A DNA stretch of 64,000 nt. Origin: Sphingobacteriaceae bacterium (GTDB lineage Bacteria; Bacteroidota; Bacteroidia; Sphingobacteriales; Sphingobacteriaceae). Shown piece after piece: positions 51,658-61,137 of this stretch. Each line of letters starts with the position of its first letter. Positions within the stretch are counted from its first letter, which is position 1. The translations under genes were made by a program, and so were the position numbers. The notes under the pieces were generated by a model. The model made no database searches. It was given only the letters and a program-made list of their open reading frames with translations, and had not been told where the DNA came from. The stretch covers positions 42,456-106,455 of the forward strand of contig JAGIAD010000013.1 in NCBI GenBank assembly GCA_017745075.1, given 5' to 3'.

Positions 51658-53049
51658 ATGCAAACACGTTACTTATTTATACTTAAATACATTTTACCGA
51701 TAACTGACCTCATTATGGTCAATATTGTGTACTTTTTTGCCTACCAATTTACAGCCTACATGGGTAAAGCGGTAAGTTCAGAATTGCAATGGCATTACGT
51801 AGTAGTGTGTAATTTAATCTGGATTGTAAGCACTACGAGTTTTGGTTTATACAGTGAGTATGGATCTCGCAGGATAGAGCGGATTTATAGGGGCACTTGG
51901 AAAAGTGTAGTTTTGCATGCGGTGTTGTTTTCCATTTATCTATTCTTTTCTAAACAAAATGATTTCTCGAGGTCTTTCCTCGTAGTCTTTTATGGTATGC
52001 TTGCCATTTTATTTTTGGTAAACCGTTTTATTGGTACATCGTTCCAATTTTTACTTTTTAATCACTTACGCGGTGTTAAGTCGGTAGCCATCATGGGCAA
52101 CAATGCAACAGGTTTACAGTTAGCGAGTTATTTCGAAAAGCAGCGATATATTGAATTTCATGGTTTTATTAATGATGTACCAGATGATTATTTAGACCGT
52201 GATGGTCAGATTTCTGATGCAGTCGGGCGGCAGTTCAAAATCGCTGTGGATAAAGGGATTAAAGATATTTATGTAACCATTGCACCAGAAAGGATGTCTG
52301 ATATGACCTTATTAACAGAAGAAGCTGAGCGTCAATGTGTAAGATTAAAGTTTATCCCTGATATTAGTGGCGCCTTATTATCGCCTTATACTGTAAGTTA
52401 CCTGGGAAACGAATTCCCTGTAATTTCTTTACGTTCAGAGCCTTTGGAGAAAATCCATAATCGCTTTAAAAAACGTGTTATTGATGTAGTATTTAGTGGC
52501 CTGGTAATTCTTTTTGTACTGAGCTGGTTATATCCTATTATTGCTATTCTGATAAAAATGCAGAGCAAGGGACCTGTTTTATTTAAGCAGCTTAGAAGCG
52601 GACGAGATGATGAGCCTTTTTGGTGCTTTAAGTTCAGAAGTATGCGAATGAATTCGGACAGTGATAAAAGACAGGCAAGCAAAAATGATGACCGCATTAC
52701 ACCTATCGGCAAATTCTTAAGGAAATCCAGTTTGGATGAATTACCACAATTTTTTAATGTATTTATGGGGCACATGAGTGTTGTTGGCCCACGTCCGCAT
52801 ATGTTGAGCCATACCGAACAGTACAAAGGTATTGTAGATCAATTTATGGTGCGCCACTTTTTAAAACCAGGTATTACTGGCTGGGCGCAGGTAAATGGTT
52901 ACCGTGGAGAAACCAAAGAAGATTACAAAATGGTGAAGCGGGTAGAACACGATATCTGGTATTTAGAAAACTGGAGTGCCATGTTAGACGTAAAGATTAT
53001 TTTTATGACCGTAATTAATATGGTAAAAGGTGAAGAAAATGCTTATTAG
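51658..53049 (+). CDS. Undecaprenyl-phosphate glucose phosphotransferase (WcaJ-type priming enzyme)
   Basis: 463 residues. Four N-terminal membrane helices, a CoA-binding-like domain (about 130-250), and the bacterial sugar transferase domain (about 270-463) with KRVIDVVFSGLVILFVLSWL, FWCFKFRSMRMNSD, DELPQFFNVFMGHMSVVGPR and PHM. It starts repeat-unit synthesis by transferring a hexose-1-phosphate to undecaprenyl phosphate. Substrate choice (glucose versus galactose) is inferred from the family. It stands apart from the export operon but completes the Wzx/Wzy system. Confidence 0.93.
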   Translation: MQTRYLFILKYILPITDLIMVNIVYFFAYQFTAYMGKAVSSELQWHYVVVCNLIWIVSTTSFGLYSEYGSRRIERIYRGTWKSVVLHAVLFSIYLFFSKQNDFSRSFLVVFYGMLAILFLVNRFIGTSFQFLLFNHLRGVKSVAIMGNNATGLQLASYFEKQRYIEFHGFINDVPDDYLDRDGQISDAVGRQFKIAVDKGIKDIYVTIAPERMSDMTLLTEEAERQCVRLKFIPDISGALLSPYTVSYLGNEFPVISLRSEPLEKIHNRFKKRVIDVVFSGLVILFVLSWLYPIIAILIKMQSKGPVLFKQLRSGRDDEPFWCFKFRSMRMNSDSDKRQASKNDDRITPIGKFLRKSSLDELPQFFNVFMGHMSVVGPRPHMLSHTEQYKGIVDQFMVRHFLKPGITGWAQVNGYRGETKEDYKMVKRVEHDIWYLENWSAMLDVKIIFMTVINMVKGEENAY

Positions 53050-53158
53050 CAATAATTTAAGAAAGCCTGAAAGGACACGTTCTCTGTAGAAATCTGATAA
53101 GCATCATTAATTTCATAATAAAATTGCGTTCTTTGCCCTTTGAATTAAAATTTACCAG

Positions 53159-54787
53159 ATGAAAAAGACCTTATTCCTTTTATTTTTAGTCGTTTCCATT
53201 TATAAAGTGAAAGCTCAGGCTGTTTATCAGCCCTATTCTTTTCAGTTTTATCAAAAGCTTAGTAGCGAAATTTATAGTCCAAATACAAGGTTTCATACTT
53301 CCTTAAAGCCTTTTTTTATCGATGATACTTTATTGCACGATAAAAGTAATTTATTATTTAGTATTGGGGTAGATTCAAACAGGCATTCATGGGTATCCAG
53401 AAAGTTATTTAATGAACATTTGTTGGACATCAGAAATGATGATTATACTGTTTATGCAGATTTCTTGCCTGATTTTCAGATTGGGAGGGATTTTTCAGGA
53501 AAGAAAAATGCCTATTTAAATACCCGTGGTTATCAGGTCGGCGGTACTATAGGAAAGAAATTTTCTTTTTATACCAGTGGATTCGAAAACCAGGGTCGTT
53601 TTGCTAATTATTATAGAAATTACATTGACCGAACCGGTATTGTTCCGGGGCAATCTTATAATCGTATTGGCGGTAAATATGGTCAAGGTTATAACCCTGA
53701 TATTAATCCCTTAACTGCAGATTGGTCGTATGTAACGGCTACATTATCTTATACACCATCTAAATATTTAAACATCACTGCTGGTTATGATAAAAATTTT
53801 GTAGGTGATGGTTATCGTTCGTTATTGCTGTCCGATTATGCATCGCCATATCCATTTTTGAAATTGACAGGTAATCTTGGCAATGTACAATATATGGTGA
53901 TGTGGGCCGCTATGCAAGATCCAAGTGCGCCGCAGTTATCTTATGAAACTGGTTTTAGGAAAAAAGGTGGCGTTTTCCATTATTTAGATTGGAATGTGAA
54001 TAACCGTCTGTCTATAGGGTTCTTTGATTCTATTGTGTGGGCCCAGACAGACGATGCAGGAAATAACAGAGGTTTTGATTGGGGCTATGCCAACCCCATT
54101 ATTTTTTTGAGGCCAATTGAGGCTTCCAGTGGTTCGCCAGATAATGCCTTGATAGGCTTTACCAGTAAATACAAATTCGCAAAAGAAGCTGTTGCTTATG
54201 GCCAGTTCTCACTGGATGAATTTCAGGCAAAAGAATTTTTCTCTTCTGATGGTAGTTCAAGGAATAAATATGCCTGGCAATTGGGTTTAAGAGGAGCAGA
54301 TATATTTCATGTTAATGGATTAAACTATTTATTGGAGTACAATACGGCAAAACCATATACCTTTTCTTCACGTAAACCTATTATTAATTATGCGCAATAT
54401 GGAGAGCCTTTAGCGCACCCAATGGGCGCAAACTTTAGAGAAGTTGTAGGTTTATTAAACTATTCTTACAAACGTTTCGATTTTAGCGGCGAATTAATGT
54501 ACGCTAAATATGGCTTGGATGAAGCCGGGCAAAATTATGGCAAAAATATCTTCGAACCTTATACCGATGCGGTAAAGGCGAATGGAAATTATACTACCCA
54601 GGGCATCCGAACCGACCTTTTTTATGCTGAAGGAAGAGTCGCTTATGTGATTAATCCAAAATATAACCTGCGCTTAGAATTGGGAGGTATATTAAGACGC
54701 GAAAGCAATAGCCTTGGTAAGAACAACACGGGGTTGATCACTTTTGGGTTACGTAGTTCGTTCAGGAATTTATATACTGACTTTTAA
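53159..54787 (+). CDS. Wzi/RemB-like outer-membrane capsule assembly protein
   Basis: 542 residues with a signal peptide (MKKTLFLLFLVVSIYKVKAQ). The mature part is a beta-barrel sequence; NITAGYDKNFVGDGYRSLLL and SDYASPYPFLKLTGNLG match the capsule assembly Wzi-like family, annotated as RemB in gliding Flavobacteria. It probably anchors the exported polysaccharide at the cell surface. It lies 109 bases behind the priming transferase and ends at a bidirectional terminator. Confidence 0.8.
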   Translation: MKKTLFLLFLVVSIYKVKAQAVYQPYSFQFYQKLSSEIYSPNTRFHTSLKPFFIDDTLLHDKSNLLFSIGVDSNRHSWVSRKLFNEHLLDIRNDDYTVYADFLPDFQIGRDFSGKKNAYLNTRGYQVGGTIGKKFSFYTSGFENQGRFANYYRNYIDRTGIVPGQSYNRIGGKYGQGYNPDINPLTADWSYVTATLSYTPSKYLNITAGYDKNFVGDGYRSLLLSDYASPYPFLKLTGNLGNVQYMVMWAAMQDPSAPQLSYETGFRKKGGVFHYLDWNVNNRLSIGFFDSIVWAQTDDAGNNRGFDWGYANPIIFLRPIEASSGSPDNALIGFTSKYKFAKEAVAYGQFSLDEFQAKEFFSSDGSSRNKYAWQLGLRGADIFHVNGLNYLLEYNTAKPYTFSSRKPIINYAQYGEPLAHPMGANFREVVGLLNYSYKRFDFSGELMYAKYGLDEAGQNYGKNIFEPYTDAVKANGNYTTQGIRTDLFYAEGRVAYVINPKYNLRLELGGILRRESNSLGKNNTGLITFGLRSSFRNLYTDF

Positions 54788-54810
54788 GGAAAGTCTACGA
54801 AATTTTATAA

Positions 54811-54847
54811 AAGCCTCAGTTATTTTTATTAACTGAGGCTTTTTTTA
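54811..54847. terminator. Bidirectional terminator between the Wzi-like gene and dxs
   Basis: AAGCCTCAGTTA (54811-54822) pairs with TAACTGAGGCTT (54830-54841), with T-rich sequence on both sides. It can serve the plus-strand Wzi-like gene and the minus-strand dxs. Confidence 0.9.
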
Positions 54848-54884
54848 TTCTTGCTATCACAACAATAGGAAGGATCTTTATTTG

Positions 54885-54919
54885 TGTCATTGAGATTCTT
54901 CGCTGCGCTCAGAATGACA
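54885..54919. repeat. Short palindromic intergenic repeat
   Basis: TGTCATT (54885-54891) and AATGACA (54913-54919) flank GAGATTCTTCGCTGCGCTCAG. Same type of element as at 17800-17879 and 32731-32815, and related to CGACTCCGCTCAG in the tandem repeats. Confidence 0.65.
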
Positions 54920-54935
54920 AAGAATACGACAAGCC

Positions 54936-56864
54936 CTAACCTGCCATGCTATCAGTGGTTCTTTTTACAGCGACTTTTCTAACTGCTTCTATAATAGCAT
55001 TTTTATCATAACCACATTCGGCCCAAAGTTCGGTCTGTTCACCATGTTCTATAAACCTATCTGGTATACCTAAACGGATTACATTGGCATGGTAACCATG
55101 ATCAGCCATAAATTCCAATACTGCAGCGCCCATACCACCAGGCAAGGAACCGTCTTCTACCGTAATTACATGTTTATACTTGGCAAAAACTTCGTGTAAT
55201 AAAGCTTCATCTAAAGGTTTAATAAAGCGAAGATCGTAATGCGCCGGATAGAACCCTTCACTGTTCAACTCAGCACGGGCTTCAACAGCAAAATTGCCTA
55301 CGTGTCCAATGGTTAGTAAGGCTACATCTTCGCCATCACAGATTTTACGTCCTTTGCCGATTTCTAAGACCTTAAATGGTCTTTTCCAATCGGGCATTAC
55401 ACCATTTCCACGTGGATAACGGATTACAAAGGGACCAATGTTTTCCTGTTGAGCAGTAAACATGAGGTTTCGTAGTTCTTCCTCGTTCATTGGCGAAGAA
55501 ACAACTAGATTTGGAATACAGCGCATATAAGCAATATCGTAAGCGCCATGGTGGGTTGCACCATCGGCACCTGCCAGGCCTGCCCTGTCCAAACAGAATA
55601 CCACATTCAGTTTTTGGATGGCTACATCATGAATGACCTGATCATAAGCCCTTTGCATAAAACTGGAATAGATATTACAGAAAGGAACCATGCCCTGAGC
55701 AGCTAATCCTGCAGAAAAAGTTACGGCGTGTTGTTCGGCTATACCTACATCAAATGCACGTTTTGGCATTGCTTTCATCATAATATTTAGCGATGAACCC
55801 GACGGCATGGCAGGGGTAATTCCCACTATTTTATCATTGGCCTCAGCCAGTTCCACCATGGTATGCCCAAAAACATCCTGATATTTTGGCGGCTGCGGTT
55901 TATCCGGAATACTTTTTTTGATTTCGCCGGTTATTTTATCGAACAAACCAGGAGCATGCCACTTAGTTTGATCTTTTTCTGCCAACGCAAAGCCCTTACC
56001 TTTTACTGTAATACAATGCAAAAGTTTGGGACCCGGAATGGCTGATAAATCTTTTATGATTTGAGCCAAACGTTTTACGTCATGACCATCAACCGGGCCA
56101 AAATACCTGAAGTTTAAGGCTTCAAATAAATTACTCTGCTTAAGCAAGGTACCTTTAATGCTCTTCTCTATTTTCTTTACGTATTTATGCGCATTGGGTC
56201 CAAGTTTGGAAAGCCCTGTAAGCACATGAGAAATATCATCACGGAAACGGTTGTACGACTTTGAAATGGTAATACTCGTTAAATACTCTTTAAGGGCGCC
56301 TACATTCGGGTCGATAGACATGCAGTTGTCATTCAGGATAACAAGTACATTACTGTTTTCAATCCCGGCATGGTTTAATCCTTCGAAAGCCAAACCTGCA
56401 GTCATGGCACCATCGCCGATAACCGCAACATGTTGTCTGTCGGTTTCACCTTTTAACTGTGAAGCTACAGCCATACCCAAAGCAGCCGAAATAGAAGTGG
56501 AAGAGTGGCCTACGCCAAAGGTATCGTATTCACTTTCTGAAATTTTCGGAAAACCGCTGATCCCGCCATATACGCGGTTGGTATGGAATAAATCCCTGCG
56601 GCCTGTTAATATTTTATGTCCATATGCCTGATGGCCTACATCCCAAACTAATTTGTCGTAAGGAGTGTTCAATGCATAGTGTAAGGCTACCGTTAATTCT
56701 ACAACACCCAAACTGGCACCAAAATGGCCACCGTTTACACTTACTACATCAATAATATATTGTCTTAATTCCTGGCTTATTTGTTCTAAGTCAGATTCGC
56801 TATATTGCTTTAAATCAGCAGGATAGTTGATTTTAGATAATAGGGGGCCAGCTTTTACTTGCAT
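54936..56864 (-). CDS. dxs: 1-deoxy-D-xylulose-5-phosphate synthase
   Basis: 642 residues from the ATG at 56864; a frame starting 30 bases earlier would add ten residues before the family N-terminus MQVKAGPLLSKINYPADLKQ. Thiamine diphosphate motif GDGAMTAGLAFEGLNHAG and NDNCMSID, the HSSTSISAALG loop, and the C-terminal ITVEDGSLPGGMGAAVLEF. It condenses pyruvate and glyceraldehyde-3-phosphate to start the MEP isoprenoid pathway, which supplies undecaprenyl lipids for the surface polysaccharide genes beside it. Transcribed toward the terminator at 54811. Confidence 0.97.
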   Translation of the reverse strand: MQVKAGPLLSKINYPADLKQYSESDLEQISQELRQYIIDVVSVNGGHFGASLGVVELTVALHYALNTPYDKLVWDVGHQAYGHKILTGRRDLFHTNRVYGGISGFPKISESEYDTFGVGHSSTSISAALGMAVASQLKGETDRQHVAVIGDGAMTAGLAFEGLNHAGIENSNVLVILNDNCMSIDPNVGALKEYLTSITISKSYNRFRDDISHVLTGLSKLGPNAHKYVKKIEKSIKGTLLKQSNLFEALNFRYFGPVDGHDVKRLAQIIKDLSAIPGPKLLHCITVKGKGFALAEKDQTKWHAPGLFDKITGEIKKSIPDKPQPPKYQDVFGHTMVELAEANDKIVGITPAMPSGSSLNIMMKAMPKRAFDVGIAEQHAVTFSAGLAAQGMVPFCNIYSSFMQRAYDQVIHDVAIQKLNVVFCLDRAGLAGADGATHHGAYDIAYMRCIPNLVVSSPMNEEELRNLMFTAQQENIGPFVIRYPRGNGVMPDWKRPFKVLEIGKGRKICDGEDVALLTIGHVGNFAVEARAELNSEGFYPAHYDLRFIKPLDEALLHEVFAKYKHVITVEDGSLPGGMGAAVLEFMADHGYHANVIRLGIPDRFIEHGEQTELWAECGYDKNAIIEAVRKVAVKRTTDSMAG

Positions 56865-56944
56865 TCGAAATTTATGGTAAAAAACAAGACACAAAGTAAG
56901 GTAAATTTGTTTTAATATAGAAGAGAAAAATAGCGCTTTATTAC

Positions 56945-57035
56945 AGCGGCTTAAGCGGCTGGCCTTTAGGGTGATAAGGGTTACCGATGTTTAGTGGAGT
57001 AGCGTTAAGCAGTGAAGGTTAGCGATTAACGTATA
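56945..57035. repeat. Low-complexity degenerate repeat
   Basis: Imperfect 'agcggct', 'gttagcgatta' and 'tagcgttaag' type copies between dxs and scpA, similar in style to 13195-13325. No coding content. Confidence 0.4.
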
Positions 57036-57051
57036 GACTGAAAATTTTCAC

Positions 57052-57059
57052 TATGTTTG
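57052..57059 (+). promoter_or_regulatory. Possible -7 box for scpA (TATGTTTG)
   Basis: Matches TAnnTTTG and ends 9 bases before the scpA ATG. No clear -33 element. Confidence 0.3.
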
Positions 57060-57068
57060 TTGCTACAC

Positions 57069-57812
57069 ATGCAGGCAGAGAATTTTGAAATAAAGCTTCC
57101 GGTATTTGAAGGCCCCTTCGATCTGTTGCTGTTCTTTATTGAACGCGATGAGCTAAATATACAGGATGTTGAGATTGCGAAGATTACCAACGACTTTTTG
57201 GCTTACATACACAAGCTCCTGGCTTTAAACGTAGAAGTAGCCAGCGAATTTATTTTGGTTGCCGCAACCTTAATGCGGATCAAATCTAAAATGCTCCTGC
57301 CAAGGATCGAGGTTGATGAAGCCGGAAATGAAATCAATGCTGAGCAGGACCTGATTGCCCGGCTGATTGCCTATAAACAGTTTAAATCTGCCGCAGAGGA
57401 AATGAAGGTTTTAGAAGATGAACGCTTAAAGCAGGATCAACGGGGTAATATTGCTTTCGATCTTACGCTGGCTGCCGAATCTTCTTCCCATCAGGACGAA
57501 CTTTTGTCATTAGACCTGTACAAGCTTTTAACCGTATATCACCGCACCATGCAGAAATACGAGCTGCGTAGCGAAGAGGTTAAACATACCGTAGTTCAGT
57601 ATCCATATACGATCGAACAGCAAAAATACTTTATAGCCAACCTGCTTGATATCAATAAACAAATTGATTTTGCCCTGGTGCTTAAAAACTCAGAAAATAA
57701 GGTGCATTTCGTGTATAATTTTCTCGCCATTTTAGAAATGTTGCAGCAGCAGATTGTGGAGATAACCATTGGTAACGGCTTTAACAACTTTAATGTGAAA
57801 GCATTATCCTGA
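57069..57812 (+). CDS. scpA: Segregation and condensation protein A
   Basis: 247 residues from ATG 57069 (a TTG start four codons earlier is possible). It has the ScpA N-terminus FEIKLPVFEGPFDLLLFFIE and the LRIKSKMLLPR-type segment (LMRIKSKMLLPRI). It is the kleisin that bridges SMC heads in chromosome condensation. scpB is not adjacent. glyA follows 62 bases downstream with its own promoter box. Confidence 0.92.
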   Translation: MQAENFEIKLPVFEGPFDLLLFFIERDELNIQDVEIAKITNDFLAYIHKLLALNVEVASEFILVAATLMRIKSKMLLPRIEVDEAGNEINAEQDLIARLIAYKQFKSAAEEMKVLEDERLKQDQRGNIAFDLTLAAESSSHQDELLSLDLYKLLTVYHRTMQKYELRSEEVKHTVVQYPYTIEQQKYFIANLLDINKQIDFALVLKNSENKVHFVYNFLAILEMLQQQIVEITIGNGFNNFNVKALS

Positions 57813-57839
57813 TACGGCTTAAATTAAATTTGAAATCCG

Positions 57840-57847
57840 TACTTTTG
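57840..57847 (+). promoter_or_regulatory. Possible -7 box for glyA (TACTTTTG)
   Basis: Matches TAnnTTTG, 27 bases before the ATG at 57875. The -33 element is unclear. Confidence 0.4.
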
Positions 57848-57874
57848 CAAAAAAAATACAAACCTCATATAACA

Positions 57875-59146
57875 ATGACACGCGACAACCAAATTTTTGA
57901 ACTTATCGATAAAGAATTAAACCGCCAAGAGCATGGTTTAGAGCTTATTGCATCAGAAAATTTTGTAAGCAAGCAGGTAATGGAAGCTGCCGGATCGGTG
58001 CTGACCAACAAATATGCCGAAGGCTTACCAGGAAAACGTTACTATGGCGGATGCCAGGTGGTGGATGTGATAGAGCAAATCGCTATCGACAGGGCCAAAG
58101 AATTGTTTGGTGCAGCCTGGGTAAATGTTCAGCCACACTCTGGTGCACAGGCAAACGCAGCTGTAATGCTTGCTGTATTGCAACCGGGCGATAAAATATT
58201 GGGTTTCGATCTTTCTCATGGAGGTCACTTAACACATGGTTCTCCTGTTAACTTCTCGGGTAAATTATACCAGCCTTTATTTTACGGAGTAGAAAAAGAA
58301 ACCGGATTGATCGATTATAAAAAACTGGAAGAAGTTGCCTTGGCCGAAAAGCCGAAATTGATTATCTGTGGTGCATCTGCTTACTCTCGCGAATGGGATT
58401 ATGCATTTATCCGCTCAGTAGCAGATAAAATAGGGGCTTTGGTTTTAGCTGATATTTCTCACCCTGCCGGTTTAATCGCCAAAGGTTTATTGGCAAACCC
58501 ACTTCCTCATTGCCATATCGTAACCACCACCACCCATAAAACTTTACGTGGTCCACGTGGCGGTATGATTATGATGGGACAGGATTTTGAAAACCCATGG
58601 GGATTAAAAACACCAAAAGGCGAAATCCGGATGATGAGCAATTTACTTGATATGGCAGTTTTCCCAGGTACACAAGGCGGTCCTCTGGAACATATTATTG
58701 CAGCTAAAGCAATTGCTTTTGGTGAGGCTTTAAGTGAGGAGTATGGAACTTATATTAAACAAGTTGCTGCTAATGCACAGGCCATGGCTAAAGCATTTGT
58801 TGCTAAAGGTTACGGCATTATTTCAGGAGGTACCGATAACCACCTGATGTTGATCGACCTTCGAAATAAAAATATTACCGGTAAAGTAGCCGAGAATGCT
58901 TTAGAAAAAGCAGAAATCACGGTGAACAAAAATATGGTGCCATTTGACGATAAATCACCGTTTGTAACCTCCGGTATCCGTGTAGGTACTGCTGCCATTA
59001 CTACCCGCGGATTAAAAGAGGCAGAAATGGAGCAGATTGTTGAATTGATCGATAGGGTTTTGACCAATCCTGAAGATGAAAACAATTTAAATACGGTGAA
59101 AGCCGAAGTGATTAAATTGGTGAGTGCATTCCCATTATATAGTTAA
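57875..59146 (+). CDS. glyA: Serine hydroxymethyltransferase
   Basis: 423 residues from ATG 57875; an upstream in-frame ATG adds 15 residues not found in the family. It shows LELIASENFVSKQVMEAAGS, the PLP-lysine motif VTTTTHKTLRGPRGG, and YAEGLPGKRYYGGCQ. It interconverts serine and glycine and charges tetrahydrofolate. A terminator follows at 59182-59211, so glmS is transcribed separately. Confidence 0.97.
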   Translation: MTRDNQIFELIDKELNRQEHGLELIASENFVSKQVMEAAGSVLTNKYAEGLPGKRYYGGCQVVDVIEQIAIDRAKELFGAAWVNVQPHSGAQANAAVMLAVLQPGDKILGFDLSHGGHLTHGSPVNFSGKLYQPLFYGVEKETGLIDYKKLEEVALAEKPKLIICGASAYSREWDYAFIRSVADKIGALVLADISHPAGLIAKGLLANPLPHCHIVTTTTHKTLRGPRGGMIMMGQDFENPWGLKTPKGEIRMMSNLLDMAVFPGTQGGPLEHIIAAKAIAFGEALSEEYGTYIKQVAANAQAMAKAFVAKGYGIISGGTDNHLMLIDLRNKNITGKVAENALEKAEITVNKNMVPFDDKSPFVTSGIRVGTAAITTRGLKEAEMEQIVELIDRVLTNPEDENNLNTVKAEVIKLVSAFPLYS

Positions 59147-59181
59147 GCATAGCTAATTCGATTTAGCGATCAGTTATTAAA

Positions 59182-59211
59182 AGCAGTTACATGATGTAGC
59201 TGCTTTTTTTT
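59182..59211 (+). terminator. Terminator after glyA
   Basis: AGCAGTTACAT (59182-59192) pairs with ATGTAGCTGCT (59194-59204) with one G-T pair, followed by eight T. Confidence 0.85.
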
Positions 59212-59246
59212 GTTTGAACAAAAAAGATCTTTAGTACTTAATGCTT

Positions 59247-59266
59247 TAAAACAAACGTTTGTTTTA
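59247..59266. promoter_or_regulatory. 20-bp perfect palindrome upstream of glmS
   Basis: TAAAACAAAC followed by its exact complement GTTTGTTTTA, centred 43 bases before the glmS ATG. It contains TTTG, which could be a -33 element, so a repressor bound here could block transcription. The half-site resembles operators of TetR-type regulators, an inference from general experience. No regulator gene is adjacent. Confidence 0.55.
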
Positions 59267-59298
59267 TATATTTATCCCAAATTAATTCGATATAAATT

Positions 59299-61137
59299 AT
59301 GTGTGGAATAGTGGGCTATATTGGCTATAGAGAAGCCTGGCCGATTGTACTTAAGGGCCTTAAAAGGTTAGAATACCGGGGTTATGACAGTGCAGGTATA
59401 GCATTAATAAACGAAAGTGGAGAGCATATCTATAAAAAAGCTGGTAAAGTAGCCGTTTTAGAGGAGTTTGCTTCAGGTCAGGATAAGTCTGGTACTATAG
59501 GCATGGGCCATACCCGCTGGGCAACACATGGTGTTCCTTCTGATCGTAATTCCCATCCGCATACTTCAAATAATGGCAAACTATCAATTATACACAATGG
59601 CATTATTGAAAATTACGCGACTTTAAAAGAGGAGTTGATTAACCGCGGGCACGAATTTAAAAGCGACACCGATACAGAGGTATTGATTCACCTGGTTGAA
59701 GAAATTCAGAAAATTGAGCATTTAGATCTTTTGGAAGCCGTTCGTTTAGCCTTGAAGGAAGTAATTGGTGCTTACGCCATTGTGATCATGGATAAGGAAC
59801 ACCCCGATCGCTTAATCGCTGCCAGAAAAGGTAGCCCGATGGTAATTGGCGTTGGGCAGGGAGAATACTTTGTCGCTTCAGATGCCACACCAATTATCGA
59901 ATACACTAAAAATGTAGTTTATTTGAATGATAATGAAATTGCGCTGATCGCCAGAAACGATCTTCTGATTAAAAGATTGGATAATGTGGTACAAACACCA
60001 TTAATCCAGGAACTTCAGTTAAAGCTGGAGATGCTGGAAAAAGGTGGTTTCGATCATTTTATGCTTAAGGAAATTTATGAGCAACCACGATCGATCAAAG
60101 ATTGTATGCGTGGCCGTATCTATCCCGAAGAAGGCAAAGTGCAGCTTGGCGGGATCAAAGAATTTGCCGAGAAACTCAAAAACATAGATCGCATTATCAT
60201 TGTGGCCTGTGGAACTTCATGGCATGCAGGTTTGGTGGGCGAATACCTGATTGAAGAATATGCCCGTATCCCGGTTGAGGTCGAGTATGCTTCTGAATTC
60301 AGATACAGAAATCCGATTATTACTGAAAAAGATGTGGTAATTGCCATTTCACAATCTGGAGAAACAGCCGATACGATGGCAGCCATAGAGATGGCCAAAG
60401 AACGCGGGGCAACTATTTTCGGAATCTGTAACGTTGCCGGAGCCTCTATCCCGCGTTTAACTCACGCTGGTGTTTATACCCATGCCGGACCTGAAATCGG
60501 CGTGGCTTCTACAAAAGCATTTACTGCACAGGTAACGGTTTTAACTTTAATGGCCTTTTATATGGCCCAGCAAAAAGGGACCATTACCACTTCAAAACTG
60601 ATCGAACTTTTAACCGAGCTTGATAATATTCCGGAAAAAATCCAGGTTGCTTTAGAATCGAACGATCTGATTAAAGAAGTTGCAGAAAAAATCAAAGATT
60701 CTACCAACTGTTTGTTTTTAGGTAGGGGCAGTGGTTTTCCTGTAGCACTAGAAGGGGCTTTAAAACTGAAAGAAATTTCGTATATTCATGCAGAAGGTTA
60801 TCCTGCAGCAGAGATGAAACACGGGCCTATCGCTCTCATTGATGAAGAAATGCCTGTGGTTTTTATTGCCACACAGAATTCATCGTACGAGAAAGTGATC
60901 AGCAATATCCAGGAAGTGAAAGCAAGGAAAGGTAAGGTGATTGCCATTGTTACACAAGGCGATACCGAGGTAAAGAAGATGGCCGATTACTGTATCGAGA
61001 TTCCCGATGCCAATGAAGCCTTTTTACCTCTTATAGCAACCATCCCACTTCAGTTATTGTCGTATCATATTGCGGTAATGCGTGGCTGTAACGTCGATCA
61101 GCCAAGAAACCTGGCCAAATCGGTAACTGTAGAATAA
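59299..61137 (+). CDS. glmS: Glutamine-fructose-6-phosphate aminotransferase (isomerising)
   Basis: 612 residues. It begins MCGIVGYIGYREAWPIVLKG with the catalytic Cys2 of the Ntn glutaminase domain, followed by two SIS domains (around 290 and 460) and the C-terminal end NLAKSVTVE. It makes glucosamine-6-phosphate for peptidoglycan, LPS and any N-acetylated sugars of the surface polysaccharide. No glmS ribozyme was recognised upstream; instead a 20-bp palindrome is present. Confidence 0.97.
   Translation: MCGIVGYIGYREAWPIVLKGLKRLEYRGYDSAGIALINESGEHIYKKAGKVAVLEEFASGQDKSGTIGMGHTRWATHGVPSDRNSHPHTSNNGKLSIIHNGIIENYATLKEELINRGHEFKSDTDTEVLIHLVEEIQKIEHLDLLEAVRLALKEVIGAYAIVIMDKEHPDRLIAARKGSPMVIGVGQGEYFVASDATPIIEYTKNVVYLNDNEIALIARNDLLIKRLDNVVQTPLIQELQLKLEMLEKGGFDHFMLKEIYEQPRSIKDCMRGRIYPEEGKVQLGGIKEFAEKLKNIDRIIIVACGTSWHAGLVGEYLIEEYARIPVEVEYASEFRYRNPIITEKDVVIAISQSGETADTMAAIEMAKERGATIFGICNVAGASIPRLTHAGVYTHAGPEIGVASTKAFTAQVTVLTLMAFYMAQQKGTITTSKLIELLTELDNIPEKIQVALESNDLIKEVAEKIKDSTNCLFLGRGSGFPVALEGALKLKEISYIHAEGYPAAEMKHGPIALIDEEMPVVFIATQNSSYEKVISNIQEVKARKGKVIAIVTQGDTEVKKMADYCIEIPDANEAFLPLIATIPLQLLSYHIAVMRGCNVDQPRNLAKSVTVE

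Noticed and set aside
59167..59298. glmS ribozyme
   Set aside because: The leader contains a terminator and a 20-bp palindrome but none of the ribozyme core sequence that I know.
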